Assembly (NCBI RefSeq): GCF_001613795.1
Contig: NZ_LPVZ01000022.1
Coordinates: 1 to 64,000, forward strand
DNA length: 64,000 nucleotides
From: Thalassospira sp. MCCC 1A01148
GTDB lineage: Bacteria; Pseudomonadota; Alphaproteobacteria; Rhodospirillales; Thalassospiraceae
Direction of reading: 5' to 3'
Shown one piece after another: positions 62,425 through 64,000 of this stretch. The position numbers and the translations under genes were made by a program. How positions within the stretch are numbered: position 1 is the stretch's first letter; each line of letters opens with the position of its first letter. Below the pieces are notes generated by a model that saw only the letters and a list, made by a program, of their open reading frames with translations, did no database searches and was not told where the DNA came from.

Positions 62425-62931
62425 TTAATTGTCAGGTTTGATGTAAAAGGCCGGATCGTAATCGACCAGACCAGCCGGGATTTCATCAACCAATGGGCGT
62501 GCCATGAAGTACTTGTCGGGGATGCCTTCAAGTTTGAGATCGGGCAGGGGCGCAAAGCCAAACCGGCTGTAATAATCGGGTTCCCCCAGCACGACACAGC
62601 CACGCGCATCGTCGGCGCGAAGATGGCGGATGCCGCTTTGGATCAGTTCGGAACCGATGCCCATGCCCTGACGGTCAGGGGTGACCGCGACCGGGCCCAG
62701 ACCAAACCAGTCACAGGCTTTGCCGTTGATTTTTACCGGTGAAAAAGCAATGCAGCCGACGATTTCATCGTACTGTTCCGCGACCAGGGAAAGGGTAAGT
62801 TGCCCCGATTTTCTGAGCGCGTCCACAATCAGATGTTCGGTCTGCTGACTGTGGGGAGCGGTTGCAAAGGCACCATCCAGCAACGCGTGAATCGCCGGAA
62901 TGTCCTTTTCGGTTTCTTCACGTATCAACAT
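62425..62931 (-). CDS. GNAT-family N-acetyltransferase
   Basis: A 168-residue acetyltransferase. The acetyl-CoA loop is in VTPDRQGMGIGSELI (about 88-102), with LGPVAV before it and the GEPDYYSRFGFAPLPDL segment that resembles YhbS-type GNATs. Substrate unknown. It is followed on its 3' side by the convergent SDR gene. Confidence 0.9.
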   Translation of the reverse strand: MLIREETEKDIPAIHALLDGAFATAPHSQQTEHLIVDALRKSGQLTLSLVAEQYDEIVGCIAFSPVKINGKACDWFGLGPVAVTPDRQGMGIGSELIQSGIRHLRADDARGCVVLGEPDYYSRFGFAPLPDLKLEGIPDKYFMARPLVDEIPAGLVDYDPAFYIKPDN

Positions 62932-63058
62932 TTTCCGTCCCTGCCTGTGACGTTGGGCCTACTTCCTGCAAGCCATCAGCCACGACTATAACGGGAAAAT
63001 GCGTAAGGATCCAAGCTCATTCACATAATCGGGCCGGTCATGTACGCGAGTTTGAGCC

Positions 63059-63598
63059 CTAGGCCAAAAGGCTTTTAAGCCAGTCGCGCTTTTGCTCAAG
63101 CCGTTTGACCTCCATTTCAAGCCAGCCGGTGAAGTTTTCGGCCTCGCTTGCGTGTTCTTCACGCAGGGCCAGCACGCGTTCAAGATCAAGTTCGCAGACG
63201 TCATGCAGGATTTCGATCTGCTCAGTGCGGATATCTTCTTCAAGCAGATGCAGGAACCGCATCTTGAGTGCCATGATCAGACGGGCAAGCTCACCGGACG
63301 TATCGCGCAGATTGCCTTGCATCAGTTCAATGAACTTTTCATGCCCGGCATCGGTCAGACGGAGTTGCGCATCAGAAAACGTACCGCTGCCGGTATCTTC
63401 CTTGACCAGTCCTTCAAGCTTAAGCAGCTGAAGCGAACTTCCCATCATATCAAGCGACGGCCCCATGATGTGGGACATGAAATGACGCACCGAATTGGCC
63501 AGATCACCATAGCTGATCGGCTTGTCGGAAAGCGCAAGGGTGCCGAGCGCGCACAGGCGGAGACATTCTTTGGGAAGCAAGGTTCTATCCGAATACAT
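63059..63598 (-). CDS. PadR-like winged-helix transcriptional regulator
   Basis: A 179-residue protein with a winged-helix-like N-terminus (LRLCALGTLALSDKPISYGDLANSVRHFM; LEGLVKEDTGSGTFSDAQLRLTDAG) and a C-terminal helical region (EMEVKRLEQKRDWLKSLLA) as in PadR proteins with Vir_act_alpha_C-like dimerisation. ATG 63598 with AGGGA 6 nt upstream is preferred to the open frame up to 63697. No target is adjacent other than hemA, which lies 235 nt upstream on the same strand. Confidence 0.75.
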   Translation of the reverse strand: MYSDRTLLPKECLRLCALGTLALSDKPISYGDLANSVRHFMSHIMGPSLDMMGSSLQLLKLEGLVKEDTGSGTFSDAQLRLTDAGHEKFIELMQGNLRDTSGELARLIMALKMRFLHLLEEDIRTEQIEILHDVCELDLERVLALREEHASEAENFTGWLEMEVKRLEQKRDWLKSLLA

Positions 63599-63776
63599 AA
63601 GCGGTCCCTGTTTGATGACAGGTCCGACGTTAACGCGAACGGTTCTTAATTGCAAATATTTATCCGCACTGGCAAGACACCAGCAGGACAGCCTCAATAT
63701 AGAACGCTGTACGTCGAAAGCAAACGTCGCGACATTTCAGCAATCCGATACGGGCGGCCCATTTCACTAGATCAGC

Positions 63777-63814
63777 AAAAAGGCCGGTGCAGTTTACGCC
63801 ACCGGCCTTTTAAT
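63777..63814 (-). terminator. Terminator of hemA
   Basis: AAAAGGCCGGTG pairs with CACCGGCCTTTT around a 10-nt loop; on the minus strand a T run follows. It ends the ALA synthase gene. Confidence 0.9.
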
Positions 63815-63833
63815 GTTTGTGCGGGCCGGTTCC

Positions 63834-64000
63834 CTAGGCGACCTTGGAAATCCCCAACTGGCCCCAGACCGACAGCAGCGAGTCGATCAAATGATCGATC
63901 AGTTCGTCATTGTGCAACGGGCCCGGCGTAAAGCGCAGGCGTTCGGTGCCGCGCGGCACGGTGGGGTAGTTGATCGGCTGGACATAGATGTCATGTTCGA
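63834..64000 (-). CDS. hemA: 5-aminolevulinate synthase (C-terminal part)
   Basis: The last 55 codons of a gene continuing beyond the right edge. The protein end includes VQPINYPTVPRGTERLRFTPGP and DHLIDSLLSVWGQLGI, the conserved C-terminus of ALAS, the PLP enzyme that condenses glycine and succinyl-CoA for heme synthesis in alphaproteobacteria. The stop TAG is at 63836-63834, and a terminator follows at 63777-63814. Confidence 0.93.
   Translation of the reverse strand, partial: EHDIYVQPINYPTVPRGTERLRFTPGPLHNDELIDHLIDSLLSVWGQLGISKVA

Noticed and set aside
1..64000. CRISPR arrays, insertion sequences, prophage or tRNA/rRNA genes
   Set aside because: I found no regularly spaced repeats, transposase or integrase frames, or tRNA cloverleaf in the intergenic regions.

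Overview
The window is 64 kb of chromosome from a free-living, aerobic alphaproteobacterium, most likely a Rhodospirillales relative of Thalassospira. I base this on the housekeeping set and its order (purM-purN, DUF2066, perM, hda, rnd; fabI-aroC; cbpA-type dnaJ near pdxH), on an aspartate-family ALA synthase (hemA) at the right edge, on an EipB-type envelope protein, and on GC-rich codon use. The genus is an inference. I see no rRNA, tRNA, CRISPR array, insertion sequence or prophage.

Left part (0-11 kb): a small P-loop ATPase, an orphan 42-residue aa3-oxidase subunit IV with a TTG start, purine synthesis (purM-purN), DUF2066, perM, hda, then a tight rimB-like / rimK / M14 peptidase-like trio that reads as a writer-and-eraser set for glutamate tails on proteins, then RNase D. 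From 10.8 to 14.9 kb lies an oxidant or quinone stress block: a TetR regulator with two matching operators, an AhpD-like CxxC protein, a DUF1348 protein, a highly structured short transcript encoding a 26-residue membrane peptide, a QorB/NmrA-like reductase and a divergent LysR regulator.

Surface-sugar block (14.9-20.9 kb, all minus): glycosyltransferase, rfbF, rfbG, a C-methyltransferase, a 3,5-epimerase-like protein, an NDP-sugar reductase/epimerase and a left-handed beta-helix acetyltransferase, linked by 4-bp ATGA overlaps. Together they predict a CDP-linked, C-methyl-branched 6-deoxyhexose for LPS or capsule. It is followed by DUF1835, ppx and ppk (polyphosphate), sixA, aspS, a SPOR lipoprotein, an EipB-like protein and an ArsR sensor of the BigR/SqrR type.

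Middle (31.5-45.8 kb): an HDAC-family amidohydrolase, the isoprenoid operon xseB-ispA-(alpha/beta hydrolase)-dxs, an SDR, a YkgJ protein, then a malonate operon in which a TRAP transporter (dctPQM) feeds malonyl-CoA synthetase (matB) and malonyl-CoA decarboxylase (matA), under a divergent GntR/FCD regulator with palindromic operators.

Right part (45.8-64 kb): tlyA, a short AT-rich insertion with a DUF4760-like membrane protein, GlcG-like, TetR plus a DUF2269-like protein with a perfect operator, a Tat-exported intradiol dioxygenase, a degenerate RimB-fold protein with a long acidic tail, aroC, fabI, BrkB, MscS, dnaJ-like, a 17-kDa-antigen-like lipoprotein, pdxH, a second BigR/SqrR-like regulator divergent from a two-domain universal stress protein with an FNR-like box, a 61-residue orphan peptide, an SRAP (HMCES/YedK) protein, an SDR, a GNAT acetyltransferase, a PadR-like regulator and the 3' end of hemA. 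The most interesting items are the RimK trio with its distant pseudo-protease relative, the structured small-peptide locus at 12.7-13.0 kb and the branched CDP-sugar cluster.
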